This document shows, piece after piece, positions 37,639 to 46,281 of a DNA stretch of 64,000 bases (the stretch's first letter is position 1; each line of letters opens with the position of its first letter). A program made the translations under genes and the position numbers. The notes beneath the pieces are model-generated. The model did not search any database. It was not told where the DNA came from and saw only the letters and a list, made by a program, of their open reading frames with translations. Source of the stretch: Maribellus sp. CM-23 (GTDB lineage: Bacteria > Bacteroidota > Bacteroidia > Bacteroidales > Prolixibacteraceae); NCBI RefSeq assembly GCF_021354595.1, contig NZ_JADWYJ010000002.1, positions 682,001 through 746,000 of the forward strand, given 5' to 3'.

Positions 37639-39693
37639 CTAGCACGAACGCTTGCCGTCAATGTTTTTAAAATCGACCAGGTATTTTTCTCCATTATTTA
37701 GGGTAATGGAAGCTCCCAGCGGTGCCAGTCCCGGAGTGATGTCCATAATATCCAGCTCTTTTACGGGCGACAGTTCTTCCTCCGTCCATTCGCTGTCATC
37801 CGTTTTGTGAAGCATGGCCACAATCATCAGCTCCATGGATGGATTTTTCTCCATTCGCTTTTTCCGGGCATAAATCACGGTGCTTTCCTCAGCTTCGGCA
37901 TTGCAGTTGGCATGGACCAGCGAATGCAAACTATCCCAGCCCGAATAACAGATCAGAGCCACTTGTCGTCCTTCGATCTTCGCGGTTATAATCTTGCGTC
38001 CGTTCAGTTCAAATTGTTTTACTTCAGCCTGCTTTCCGTTTAAATGCGGAAGGCCAAAATGCCCCAAAGTAAGTTCGTATTCAAAAGCCAGGCGCGAGCG
38101 GTCTACGCGGATAAGTCCACCCGGAAGCGTTATTTCAGCAAGATCGATGATGTAGCCAACCCCGTTGTTGGGTGGTTTGCGCATAATGGCCTGCCTGTAT
38201 AAAACGCCTTCTTCCACCCCATTAAAAAACATGCTTTGAGAAATCGTGAAAGCCCGGTTCTTTTCCGAATCGTTTGCCACCGTCAAACCGGTTAAATAGA
38301 AGTTTACATCGTCGCCGCGAACGTCCCTCGGGTCCTGGCTTCGGTAACTGTATTCCATCGATGTTCCCCCTTGCGGGTCGTGATCTTCCCAGGGAAAATG
38401 TGTGTTGTAGACCAATTTTGAATAGTTGGGATCGTCGTAATAAACCTTGCCCGGAATAATCTCAGAAGCGCCGGTTTTCCCGTGATTTACCAATACAAGC
38501 CCCGGACTTTCCAAAACAACTTTATGCGAAGCACCGCCCAGCGTTTCCCACATACCCTCGTTTTCTTTGGCTGTCCAGAATGGAGAATCGTCGGGCAAAG
38601 CCAGGCAAATAAACGGCAAGAACATTAAAAACGGGCTGCCTGCACAACTGTAATTTTGAACCATGTATTCTTTCTGCCCGTAGAACCCTAGACTTGGAAC
38701 ATCGTTGCAGAAAAACTCTTCGCGCGTTACAAACTGCAACAACGATCCCGAACATAAACGACGTGCCCACCCCGCATCGAGCGTTGTTTTTTCCTTCAGC
38801 ATAAAGGCTACCGGAAAAGCTCCAGAAACCCAGGTCCGGTAACAAATGCTTCGCGACCACATATTGATGTAACCATCGCGGCCGAAAAAGCTGGTAATCG
38901 ATTCCATCAGTTTCTTGGCTGAATTCTCAATAATCCCGGCAATTTCGGGGTAATATTCATCCCCAAAAGTCCGGTTCCAGATAGTGGTATAAACGATAAA
39001 CAAACTTATGGAGTAGTAATTATAGGTTTGTTCGAGGTACCAACCATCACCTGAATGATACGATGCCACCCACATTAAATGGCTTTTCAGTAAATCGTCG
39101 TCGATTTCATAGCCGTATTTCTTCAGGAACGACAAAGTAACAATGTTAAAAATACGCCAGTTATTTTGGGTAGTCCGGTGGTGTGCCCATTTCGAAATAG
39201 TCGGGATCATTTCGGCTTTCTGCTCTTCGGTAAAATGATTCCAGACGGTGTCGGGCATCAGAAGCAACGTTTTAAACAGCCCTCCAAACTCGCAGGTAAA
39301 CTGGTAATTTGAATCGGGCAGATCTTCCGGAAATGGCAAGGAATTTACGTTTCCGGGAGTGAAAGCCCGGTACAACTGTAAGCAATAATAATCCCTTAGG
39401 TTGATTCCGTTGATGGTCGTTTCGGGATCGACATGAATAAGCGGCCCAGCCAAGGTAAAGGTTCTTTCCAGCACTTCAAACTCTGCCGAACGGTAACGCC
39501 AATCAGGCGCATTGGGTTGCGGATAGGTTTTGCCCGGAATAATGGGAAAATTCAGCGGTGTTTCAATACTGTCGATATGCGTAAAAGCCCTTTCCAGCAT
39601 GTATTTGGCCAAATCAATATAATGCTGTTTGGTCATTCCCGTAAGTGGGCTCAATTCAAAATCGGGGTCTTTTACTTTAAATGCGTTTTGCAT
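37639..39693 (-). CDS. DUF2264-domain protein (probable GH154-like glycosidase)
   Basis: 684 residues without a signal peptide, so probably cytoplasmic. The first about 360 residues match the DUF2264 (alpha/alpha)-barrel: FGGLFKTLLLMPDTVW, NNWRIFNIVTLSFLKKYGYE, GDGWYLEQTYNYYSISLF, SFFGRDGYINMWSRSICYR. The rest is a beta-rich C-terminal domain (GGTSMEYSYRSQDPRD to LVDFKN). As I recall, DUF2264 proteins include the CAZy family GH154 beta-glucuronidases, and many sit in pectin-type loci; I cannot confirm the substrate here. It has its own terminator and no close co-directional partner, so it is probably a single-gene unit, though its rhamnosidase-bearing neighbour PUL may be functionally linked. 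Confidence 0.78.
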   Translation of the reverse strand: MQNAFKVKDPDFELSPLTGMTKQHYIDLAKYMLERAFTHIDSIETPLNFPIIPGKTYPQPNAPDWRYRSAEFEVLERTFTLAGPLIHVDPETTINGINLRDYYCLQLYRAFTPGNVNSLPFPEDLPDSNYQFTCEFGGLFKTLLLMPDTVWNHFTEEQKAEMIPTISKWAHHRTTQNNWRIFNIVTLSFLKKYGYEIDDDLLKSHLMWVASYHSGDGWYLEQTYNYYSISLFIVYTTIWNRTFGDEYYPEIAGIIENSAKKLMESITSFFGRDGYINMWSRSICYRTWVSGAFPVAFMLKEKTTLDAGWARRLCSGSLLQFVTREEFFCNDVPSLGFYGQKEYMVQNYSCAGSPFLMFLPFICLALPDDSPFWTAKENEGMWETLGGASHKVVLESPGLVLVNHGKTGASEIIPGKVYYDDPNYSKLVYNTHFPWEDHDPQGGTSMEYSYRSQDPRDVRGDDVNFYLTGLTVANDSEKNRAFTISQSMFFNGVEEGVLYRQAIMRKPPNNGVGYIIDLAEITLPGGLIRVDRSRLAFEYELTLGHFGLPHLNGKQAEVKQFELNGRKIITAKIEGRQVALICYSGWDSLHSLVHANCNAEAEESTVIYARKKRMEKNPSMELMIVAMLHKTDDSEWTEEELSPVKELDIMDITPGLAPLGASITLNNGEKYLVDFKNIDGKRSC

Positions 39694-40358
39694 AATCTTA
39701 CTATTACAGGTTCCTAACGGATTATTGTCGTCCTGAAAATAATACAGGACCTATCTTTTCAATCGTTTTAACACATTCAAAAATAGACCAAGTTTTCGTC
39801 TCTCACTAGTACTTAGTTTGCATGTAGAAATACTATGTTTGCGGGAATACTGTAAGTATTTTTGAAGAGAAGACAGAAGAATTTCCCTCTACATCAAATA
39901 CGCAAAAGAGGAAACGGAGTGATTTTCAGCCAAAAAGTTAAAATCAGCCAAGCAATATATCTCCGTTACAATAATATTCAATAAAATTTCGTACCCAACC
40001 GACTTGCGGTAGCAGGTTCTTCAGAGAAATAAGATGCTTTTACCTTTGCTAAACTTTGGCTTATCAGCCGGATTTTACTATTTGTCATGACACAAATAGT
40101 AAACACAAAAGCCTAGGCTGCGTCCGCTTCGCTCGAAAAAGCTACGTGTTATCGACTAAGAGTTCTGAACTCGTCGTACCTCCTCAAACAACCGAACTCT
40201 TTTAACGTCGACTTCACTTGTTTTTCGGCTCACCGCCCGAGGCCAAATTTCACGTTCACTGCTTCAACGCCGATGGCCTATTTTTATCGATCCTTGAATC
40301 GGAACCCAGGGTTAGAGAGAGTGGGAAGCTCTCCGACTGGAGAACTAACATAAAACAA
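39694..40358. repeat. Palindrome-rich non-coding stretch
   Basis: About 665 bp without a credible gene. Visible structures are a 12-bp perfect inverted repeat with a 6-base loop (40074-40085 and 40092-40103), the palindrome AGCCTAGGCT (40110-40119), the palindrome AGTTCTGAACT (40161-40171) inside a larger stem (40152-40156 and 40158-40165 with 40194-40201 and 40207-40211), and two overlapping, mutually exclusive stems (40317-40333 and 40330-40343). From about 40110 to 40345 the base use is richer in G+C than the flanks. This may be a small repeat element or a structured RNA. A 65-codon plus frame here is not convincing. Confidence 0.5.
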
Positions 40359-40393
40359 AACGGGCTACCTGCAACCAGTGCAAATAACCCGTT
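40359..40393 (-). terminator. Probable terminator of the GlpT/G1P-dehydrogenase operon
   Basis: AACGGG (40359-40364) pairs with CCCGTT (40388-40393); an inner TGCA/TGCA stem strengthens it. On the minus strand a TTTTGTTTTA run follows. It lies 23 bp after the stop of the SGNH hydrolase at 40416, the last gene of the operon. Confidence 0.6.
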
Positions 40394-40415
40394 AATTCAA
40401 ACTGTTAAAAACTAA

Positions 40416-41093
40416 TTACTTATTATTTACATGTGGCTCAACTAATTCTTTCCATTTTAAATACCCTTCGCCCATCAAATGCAATCCGTCGTTTGTGTAG
40501 TCAGGATTTAATTTCACCTCTGACTCGTCGGTAAAATGACTGAAAAGGTCGATGTAAGTAATATTTTTGTCCGAGGCAAGCGCCTTCAGTTTTTCATTTA
40601 TCCCGGGCACCATCTCCCATCGCGAAACATGTTTTTTATAATTATCAAACGCATCGTTAACAGGCAACACGCTTTGCAGGTAAATGCGCGTTTTAGGACT
40701 TTCCTGCTGAAAGCGTTCAATGATTGAACGAATGTTGCCCACAATGGAATCGGCCGAAATACCACGCGAAACATCGTTAATTCCGATTAACAGGAAAAGC
40801 TTGGCCGGCTTTCCTTCTACAATAGGATCCAGACGATCTAATACTCCCTGCGTAATATCGCCACTGATTCCCCTGTTTTTTACCCGGGGATTATCAAAAA
40901 GCTCAGCCCATTCAGCCCCGTCCGTGATGCTGTTTCCCAGAAAAATAATATCCTTCTTGCTGGTTGGCAGGTTTTCAAACAAGCTGGCCCGGCGCTCCCA
41001 GTAAACGGAATACTTTCGCTCCTGTGCCAACGACGCTTTCACCCCTGAAAAGGCTATAATAATGATCAGTAGTCGAATAAGTCTTTGCTTCAT
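40416..41093 (-). CDS. Secreted SGNH/GDSL-family hydrolase
   Basis: 225 residues with a Sec signal (to about 23, SLAQ). All four SGNH blocks are present: GNSITDG (Ser55), RGISGD (Gly78), GINDV (Asn106) and a C-terminal DGLHL with Asp and His. The family includes acetyl- and acylesterases for sugars and lysophospholipase-like enzymes. In this operon, next to a GlpT-like antiporter and glycerol-1-phosphate dehydrogenase, it could remove acyl or acetyl groups from a glycerophosphate-bearing glycan or a lipid. The protein is exported; the other genes of the operon encode cytoplasmic or inner-membrane proteins. Confidence 0.85.
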   Translation of the reverse strand: MKQRLIRLLIIIIAFSGVKASLAQERKYSVYWERRASLFENLPTSKKDIIFLGNSITDGAEWAELFDNPRVKNRGISGDITQGVLDRLDPIVEGKPAKLFLLIGINDVSRGISADSIVGNIRSIIERFQQESPKTRIYLQSVLPVNDAFDNYKKHVSRWEMVPGINEKLKALASDKNITYIDLFSHFTDESEVKLNPDYTNDGLHLMGEGYLKWKELVEPHVNNK

Positions 41094-41128
41094 TTTTCTT
41101 CGTTTTTAGTGAATAATCGTTATTCTGA

Positions 41129-42466
41129 TCATGCTTTTTTTTCTTCGATATAACCAGAATTCCAGGTAAAAGCGAAGAAAATGGTAGCAGCAATACCGGA
41201 AACTACCAGAATGAGAAAGCCCAGAGACCAACCATAGTGGGTTACCAGGTAACCAAGTCCCCAGCCCGACAATACGGTACTTAAGTAGGCAAACAAACCG
41301 GTAAGCCCGATGGCCGTAGCCGCGGCTTTTTTTGTAGCCAGGTTGGCAGCAATAATTCCAACCAGTGCCTGCGGCCCGTAAATAAAGAAGCCCACAATAC
41401 AAAGCAGAACACCGTAAAAGAACGGACTTTCGTTTGGCAATTTCCAGAAGAAGAAAACGGCGATTGAACAGATCAACATATAAATAAGGGCAGCACGTCC
41501 TCCGCGGCCTTTAAAAACTTTGTCCATCATCCAGCCGCTCGAAAGCATTCCCAGTATCCCAAATCCTTCGTAACCAGCCACCAGCCAACCGGCTTTCTGC
41601 AGCTCTACATCCTTCATTTCGGTTAGAAAAGTTGGCCCCCAATCCAAAATGGCATAGCGGATGGTGTACAAAAAGAAGTTAGCCAAACAAAGAAACCAAA
41701 TGGCCGGGTTACCAAAAACATGTTTCCGGATGAAGCGTTTGAAATCGCCTTTCTTTTTCTCGCCCTCTTCCGGCTTCACTTCTGCTTCTTCGTTTTTATA
41801 CTCTTCAACCGATGGAAGCCCCAACGACTCAGGTCTGTCGCGATGACGATTCAAAAGAAACAGCACCCCCACAAATGCCAAAGCAGCCGGCACAATAAAA
41901 CAGTACCGCCAGTCGTATACCACCAAAAAGCTGTTTAGCACTAAAACCAATGCAGCCCCAATGGAGTGTGAAGTATTCCAGATCGCGAATTTAACACCCC
42001 GCTCGGAAGGGGCGAACCAGTTGGTTAAACTGTTGGCGCAGGGAGGAAAACCCATGCCCTGAAACCAGCCATTCAGCAACCAGAAAATACCAAAAGCCAA
42101 CACACCGCTACTAAGGCCAAAAAGTAAACTCATGGAAGCCGAAAAGAACAAGCCCAGCGCCATAAAGTAACGCGGGTTGGTTTGGTCTCCAAAAAAGCCG
42201 TTCACAAATTTCGAAATCCCGTACACCACTCCATGCAGTGTCAGGAAAAGTCCCAGGTCAGCCTTCGAGATTCCCAAATCCGCTTCAATGGCAGGCATTG
42301 CAATCGAGATGTTTTTCCGAACAAAATAAAACATCACATAGCCAATCATGGTCGTGTACAACACCCGGGTCCGCCAATACTTGTATTTGGCATTCAACTC
42401 ACTCTTATCAGTAATGGTCTGCTCTGCTTCCGGAGCCGGCCGAAGAAAACTCAATATATTCGTCAT
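41129..42466 (-). CDS. GlpT/UhpT-family organophosphate:phosphate antiporter
   Basis: 445 residues, about 12 membrane helices. N-terminal YKYWRTRVLYTTMIGYVMFYFVRKNISIAMPAI is typical of the OPA branch of the MFS, as are GISKFVNGFFGDQTNPRYFMALGL, NGWFQGMGFPPCANSLTNWF and FAIWNTSHSIGAALVL. OPA proteins exchange glycerol-3-phosphate, hexose phosphates or phosphoglycerate against phosphate. The conserved Arg in YFVRK is one of the phosphate-binding residues in this family. Between the HAD phosphatase and the SGNH hydrolase, and next to glycerol-1-phosphate dehydrogenase, glycerophosphate uptake is the best guess. Confidence 0.88.
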   Translation of the reverse strand: MTNILSFLRPAPEAEQTITDKSELNAKYKYWRTRVLYTTMIGYVMFYFVRKNISIAMPAIEADLGISKADLGLFLTLHGVVYGISKFVNGFFGDQTNPRYFMALGLFFSASMSLLFGLSSGVLAFGIFWLLNGWFQGMGFPPCANSLTNWFAPSERGVKFAIWNTSHSIGAALVLVLNSFLVVYDWRYCFIVPAALAFVGVLFLLNRHRDRPESLGLPSVEEYKNEEAEVKPEEGEKKKGDFKRFIRKHVFGNPAIWFLCLANFFLYTIRYAILDWGPTFLTEMKDVELQKAGWLVAGYEGFGILGMLSSGWMMDKVFKGRGGRAALIYMLICSIAVFFFWKLPNESPFFYGVLLCIVGFFIYGPQALVGIIAANLATKKAAATAIGLTGLFAYLSTVLSGWGLGYLVTHYGWSLGFLILVVSGIAATIFFAFTWNSGYIEEKKA

Positions 42467-42502
42467 CGTTTTAATTTGTAGTTCTATATGGTTCAGTCGC
42501 TT

Positions 42503-43375
42503 TTAATGATTTGTCCACGAGAGCTTTAATAATTTGCCAAATGTTTCGATAGTAGGCGTCACCAAACTGGGTTTTGGCACTGCTTTTTCAGCATCTTCCC
42601 TTGTTGCCTCACCCGACAATACCAGCACTCCTAAACAATTGGCTCGATGCGCCATCAAAATATCGGTGTAAATCCGGTCACCAACCATGGCAACTTCATC
42701 GCTTTTCAGATTGTGTTGCTCTAAAATACCGTTCAGCATTTCGGGTTGAGGTTTTCCTAAAACAACATCAGGCTCGCGCCCAACCGCCTTTTCAATCGCC
42801 GCACAAATGGAACCGCAGTCGACCAATACCACCGGTTCGTCTGTCGGACAAACATAATCGGGGTTGGTGGCCACATACAGTTTTTTGTGTGAAACCCACC
42901 AGGCAGCACGCGACAGGCGATCGTATGCCAGCGTTAAATCAAAACCAACCACAACGGCATCCGGCTCCTCCTGCGGATCGTCTGGAACAGATTCAAATCC
43001 CGCCAACTCAAACTCATGAATCATACTTGCAGTTCCCAGAATAAACAAGCGTTTTACTCCCGGGTGATTTTTCTGTAAATAATCAATTGTGGCCTGGGCA
43101 GTGGTGTATAACTCGTTTTTTGCAGCTACTATCCCCATTTTTCGCAAATGCTTCAGGTAATCTGCATTACTTTTCGAGGGGTTATTCGTTAAAAATGAAT
43201 AGCCGATTCCCATTGCTTTCAGATCGGCCAGAAATTGCCCGGTATAAGGGAACAAGGTATTTCCCCTGTAAATGGTGCCATCCATATCCAGCGCCACATG
43301 CCTGATCTTTTGCAAATGGTTGTACAAAGCCTGCTCATCCGGGAAGGATGATAAAAACACATTCTCGTCCAACAT
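42503..43375 (-). CDS. HAD-IIA sugar/polyol phosphatase (NagD/glycerolphosphatase-like)
   Basis: 290 residues, cytoplasmic. HAD motifs: DMDGT at 30-34 (nucleophile Asp30, acid/base Asp32), FLTNNPS at about 61-67, GKPQP with Lys208, and GDRIYTDI with Asp233. The type IIA cap region (VVVGFDLTLAYDRLSRA) is that of NagD, PGP and glycerol-1-phosphate phosphatases. It starts five bases after the glycerol-1-phosphate dehydrogenase stop, so the two are almost certainly co-translated. The likely job is to remove phosphate from glycerophosphate or a related overflow metabolite. The exact substrate is an inference from position. Confidence 0.82.
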   Translation of the reverse strand: MLDENVFLSSFPDEQALYNHLQKIRHVALDMDGTIYRGNTLFPYTGQFLADLKAMGIGYSFLTNNPSKSNADYLKHLRKMGIVAAKNELYTTAQATIDYLQKNHPGVKRLFILGTASMIHEFELAGFESVPDDPQEEPDAVVVGFDLTLAYDRLSRAAWWVSHKKLYVATNPDYVCPTDEPVVLVDCGSICAAIEKAVGREPDVVLGKPQPEMLNGILEQHNLKSDEVAMVGDRIYTDILMAHRANCLGVLVLSGEATREDAEKAVPKPSLVTPTIETFGKLLKLSWTNH

Positions 43376-43380
43376 AACTT

Positions 43381-44697
43381 CTATTCAAATATTTCGTTCA
43401 ACCATTGGTCCAGGTAACCCGTTCTCAAAGCAATATCCAGAACCGTAAAACGGGAACGGATATATGAAGCCCGGTAAAACGATTCTTTCAGGCGCTCGCG
43501 GGAAATACCAATTTGCTCGGACTCAACCGGAGCTCCAACAGCCACTAATCTTTTTTCGACCTCTTCTGAAGGAACCAGCTGTTCGGTCAGTCGGGCTTTC
43601 AATACCGGCCAGGTTGTTTTTAGTTTTAGCAGCTGTTCCCTCAACGCATCTTTACCAATGTACTTATGCTGAGTCTGTGTCAATGCGGTTTCCAGAAAGT
43701 CGGTATTCTGAAATTTCTCTTTTATTTTTTGTTCCCACACGGGCCATTCATCCCACTGCTCGCAACAAGCTTCCACATCCAGCAAATCCAATGGGGTTTG
43801 AAGCATTTTTTCATATAAACGGGTAACAGCTAAAGTGGCAATTCCCACCTGAAAACCATGCGATGGCGTTTCCCCTTCATAAATATGATGCTCCATGTTC
43901 CATAGGTGGCTGAACTGATGTTCGGCCCCGGAAGCCGGACGGCTGGTTTGCGACCACTGCATGGCAAAACCGCCTAAAATCAATCCTTCCACCAAAGGAG
44001 TAATTGCCGTTAATTCGCCATTCTTAGCTCCTTCCGGATCGGCCAGGGCCTCCTTTAATCCATCCTGAACAATTGACCACGCCCGCGGATCAATCGGCTC
44101 CACCTCCAACACATCTGAAATGATCCAGTCGGCACCAGCGGTTACTTTTGCAAAAAGATCGGCATATCCTGAAGCGGTCATCAACGGAGGAGCCTGCCTG
44201 ATGATTTCGACATCAGCCAAAACAGCCTGGGGGGCCGGACATGAAAAAGTTTGCTTGGCTCCCTGAAATGTAATAGAAGCACCAAAAGCTGTGTATCCAT
44301 CCATAGACGCAGCTGTTGCCACACACATATACGGTCTGTCGGCTCGCGCTGCTGCCAGTTTTGTCAGGTCGTTCAAAGTTCCGGCCCCAACCACCACAGG
44401 AATGGCATTATGTTTTTTTAAAGACGCTTCCAGCTTCTCTACATTTCCAAATTCGGCATACGGCTTAGGTTCGTCATAAACGAAGGGCTCCATCTCGGTC
44501 ATTCCCTCTTTCTTCAAACACTCGTATACCTTTTCTCCTGCTACCTTCCAGGTAGTCTCATCACACACTACAACGGCTTTTCGTCCTTCAAAATTGGCCT
44601 TAAACAAACCGGAAACCTGTTCTAAAATATTCCTGTCTATCAGCAAAGCCCGCGTATCCCGAGCCGAATCCAGTGCTTCTTTTACATTCAACTTCAT
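43381..44697 (-). CDS. sn-Glycerol-1-phosphate dehydrogenase (AraM/EgsA family)
   Basis: 438 residues, an iron-alcohol-dehydrogenase-fold enzyme. Nucleotide-binding motif GAGTLND at 104-110 with the following ATAASMDGYTAFGASI typical of AraM/G1PDH; metal ligands Asp180 (GYADLFAK), His260/His264 (GAEHQFSH) and His280 (SHGFQVG). It converts sn-glycerol-1-phosphate and NAD(P)+ to dihydroxyacetone phosphate, reversibly. Archaea use it to make lipids, and some bacteria use it for heptaprenylglyceryl phosphate or in sugar operons. Here it is in an operon with GlpT-like and HAD phosphatase genes, so a catabolic role on G1P from phosphatidylglycerol-derived decorations is plausible. The C-terminal about 100 residues are helical (LKTTWPVLKARLTEQL), longer than in archaeal forms but usual for AraM. 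Confidence 0.9.
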   Translation of the reverse strand: MKLNVKEALDSARDTRALLIDRNILEQVSGLFKANFEGRKAVVVCDETTWKVAGEKVYECLKKEGMTEMEPFVYDEPKPYAEFGNVEKLEASLKKHNAIPVVVGAGTLNDLTKLAAARADRPYMCVATAASMDGYTAFGASITFQGAKQTFSCPAPQAVLADVEIIRQAPPLMTASGYADLFAKVTAGADWIISDVLEVEPIDPRAWSIVQDGLKEALADPEGAKNGELTAITPLVEGLILGGFAMQWSQTSRPASGAEHQFSHLWNMEHHIYEGETPSHGFQVGIATLAVTRLYEKMLQTPLDLLDVEACCEQWDEWPVWEQKIKEKFQNTDFLETALTQTQHKYIGKDALREQLLKLKTTWPVLKARLTEQLVPSEEVEKRLVAVGAPVESEQIGISRERLKESFYRASYIRSRFTVLDIALRTGYLDQWLNEIFE

Positions 44698-44716
44698 CTG
44701 AAATATCTAATTTGTA

Positions 44717-45952
44717 TTACATTGTTTTTGCATTGTTCGGAAGGGTAATAAAACGAGTGAGCAAGGCACTTACCAAATAAAGTCCGGCAAGCAACCAAAT
44801 TACTCCTTCACTTCCGATTAACTGATAAAAAACACCCACCAGCAACGGACCGACGAACACCGGAAGCCCGGCCCCCAGGTTTAAAACAGCCATTGCGGCG
44901 CCTTTGTCTTCTTTCACCAGTGAAGGTACCAAAGCCGACAATGGCACATAGCCTGCCAGCAAGGCTCCCCACAAGGTTCCGGCAGCCATCACAATCCAGA
45001 AATTACTGTTGCCAAACACCGGGGAATAATAAAACAACAGCGTGCTTATTGCGCAACCAACACCTCCAAACCAAATTACGGTATTGCGCCAGCCAACGCG
45101 GTCGCCAACAAATCCGAAAATCAGGTTGAAAATAATATTACCTGTAAAAATGGTTCCCCATATCTGCAACCATTCTGTTGTGTTAAATCCATGTTCAGCC
45201 ATGTACAAAGGCAAAAAGACGGGAAATGCAAATTGCGCGGTAGTATTAATCACCCGAACGATCCCGCCCAGCAAAACTTTGGGCTCGTCACGCATAATGG
45301 TGATTCCCTTCATCAGGTCTTTCATTTTCGATTCTGCGCCTTTTCGTTCCAGTTTCGTGTACTTATTCAGCACCAGGGCAAACAGCGCCCCAATCAAAGC
45401 CCAGAACACACTCGTCCATAAAGTTGAAATGTGACCAAATTGAATGATGGCCCAACTCGAGTAGTAAGCTCCAAGCACATTAAGACCACCGGTAAACACA
45501 AACCAGAACCATCCAACCGCTCGTCCCAGTTGTTCTTTGGGAGTGCTGTAGGTGATCCACACCAAAAAGGCATAAGCAAACAGCGGGTAGCCAAAACCAC
45601 GAACAGCATAGGTTACCAGCATCACCGGATAATTCAAATCCGGAATTCCCAGTCCAACAAATCCGACAGTTCCCAATAAGTATAGCAGCAGCCCGTAAAA
45701 CATCGTTTTTCGGGCTCCATATGTTTCAGCTAGCACGCCCGAAAACCAGGACGAAATGGCAATTGTAATTCCATACACCGTAAATAAAGCAGCTGAAGCC
45801 TCCAGGCTCAGTCCCCTCTCAATTAAATAAGGGCTTAGCCATCCTTGCTCAATCCCATCTCCCATCATGAAAATTAACACTCCGAGGTATCCCCATGATA
45901 GATGTTTGGGTAAGCCGGCATGACTAAAAAAAGCGCTTGATCTGTTTTTCAT
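44717..45952 (-). CDS. MFS permease, polyol-permease-like
   Basis: 411 residues, about 12 helices. Features: IFMMGDGIEQGWLSPYLIERGLS in helix 1 and the following loop, SGVLAETYGARKTMFYG between helices 2 and 3, GFGYPLFAYAFLVWITY, and PLSALVPSLVKEDKGAAMAVLNLGAGLPVFVGP in the second half. These resemble the polyol permeases for ribitol and arabitol (RbtT/DalT/CsbX type). It is the first gene of the operon that continues into glycerol-1-phosphate dehydrogenase, 19 bp downstream. It could import glycerol, ribitol or another polyol released from a teichoic-acid-like polymer. Two promoter boxes lie upstream (46006-46013 and 46140-46147). Confidence 0.8.
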   Translation of the reverse strand: MKNRSSAFFSHAGLPKHLSWGYLGVLIFMMGDGIEQGWLSPYLIERGLSLEASAALFTVYGITIAISSWFSGVLAETYGARKTMFYGLLLYLLGTVGFVGLGIPDLNYPVMLVTYAVRGFGYPLFAYAFLVWITYSTPKEQLGRAVGWFWFVFTGGLNVLGAYYSSWAIIQFGHISTLWTSVFWALIGALFALVLNKYTKLERKGAESKMKDLMKGITIMRDEPKVLLGGIVRVINTTAQFAFPVFLPLYMAEHGFNTTEWLQIWGTIFTGNIIFNLIFGFVGDRVGWRNTVIWFGGVGCAISTLLFYYSPVFGNSNFWIVMAAGTLWGALLAGYVPLSALVPSLVKEDKGAAMAVLNLGAGLPVFVGPLLVGVFYQLIGSEGVIWLLAGLYLVSALLTRFITLPNNAKTM

Positions 45953-46005
45953 CGTTTAGTTCTGGTTGGATTTCCTTTTATTAAGACACTATTTTGCGAG
46001 AGAAT

Positions 46006-46013
46006 CAAACATA
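46006..46013 (-). promoter_or_regulatory. Candidate proximal -7 box of the permease/G1P-dehydrogenase operon
   Basis: Minus-strand TATGTTTG, about 54 bp before ATG 45952. No -33 TTG at the right distance was seen, so the distal box at 46140-46147 may be the stronger promoter. Confidence 0.4.
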
Positions 46014-46080
46014 ACCACTTTTCTACGACCGATACTTCTACTCTGGCTGTCTTTTGTATGCCATCTCTCATCTAATCAAA

Positions 46081-46158
46081 AACGAAACTATTTTTTTAAT
46101 ATATTTTCTTTTTCTTTCCTTTCACCATCCAATATGAAACAAACATACACAAAAAGAA
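46081..46158 (-). promoter_or_regulatory. Promoter/leader element shared with the glpD operon
   Basis: Minus-strand TTGTT, then 19 bases, then TATGTTTG (box at 46140-46147, TTG complement at 46167-46169) fits the Bacteroidota -33/-7 layout. Three blocks (AACGAAAC at 46081-46088, TTTTCTTTC about 46110-46118, and ACAAACATACACAAAA at 46139-46154) recur in the same order and spacing upstream of glpD at 62043-62116. The element lies about 190 bp from the permease start here and about 95 bp from glpD there, so it moves as a unit. Control by the neighbouring DeoR protein is inferred. Confidence 0.6.
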
Positions 46159-46222
46159 AATAACAACAATTGTTTTTATTCTTTTTTATCCAATAACTAC
46201 AAAACAATCATGAAAAATTATG

Positions 46223-46240
46223 ATATGAAACAAAACACAT
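46223..46240. promoter_or_regulatory. Second copy of the ATATGAAACAAA repeat, candidate operator
   Basis: ATATGAAACAAAACACAT resembles the sequence at 46132-46150, 91 bp away. It lies about 35 bp before the plus-strand -7 box of the DeoR gene, a position suited to autoregulation. DeoR-family operators often contain repeated AAACA/TGTTT units. Confidence 0.4.
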
Positions 46241-46273
46241 CTTACCAAATGCACAAAGCATCTCCGAAAAGCC

Positions 46274-46281
46274 TATATTTG
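46274..46281 (+). promoter_or_regulatory. -7 promoter box of the DeoR-family regulator
   Basis: TATATTTG, an exact TAnnTTTG match, 24 bp before ATG 46306. This predicts a leader of about 15-20 bases. Confidence 0.6.

Noticed and set aside
39834..39841. A plus-strand TATGTTTG box upstream of the palindrome-rich stretch
   Set aside because: No plus-strand gene follows within 1 kb; single boxes of this kind occur by chance in AT-rich DNA.
40218..40415. A 65-codon plus-strand frame between the DUF2264 gene and the SGNH hydrolase gene
   Set aside because: It starts at TTG, overlaps stems and the terminator of the opposite operon, has an odd composition and shows no recognisable domain.
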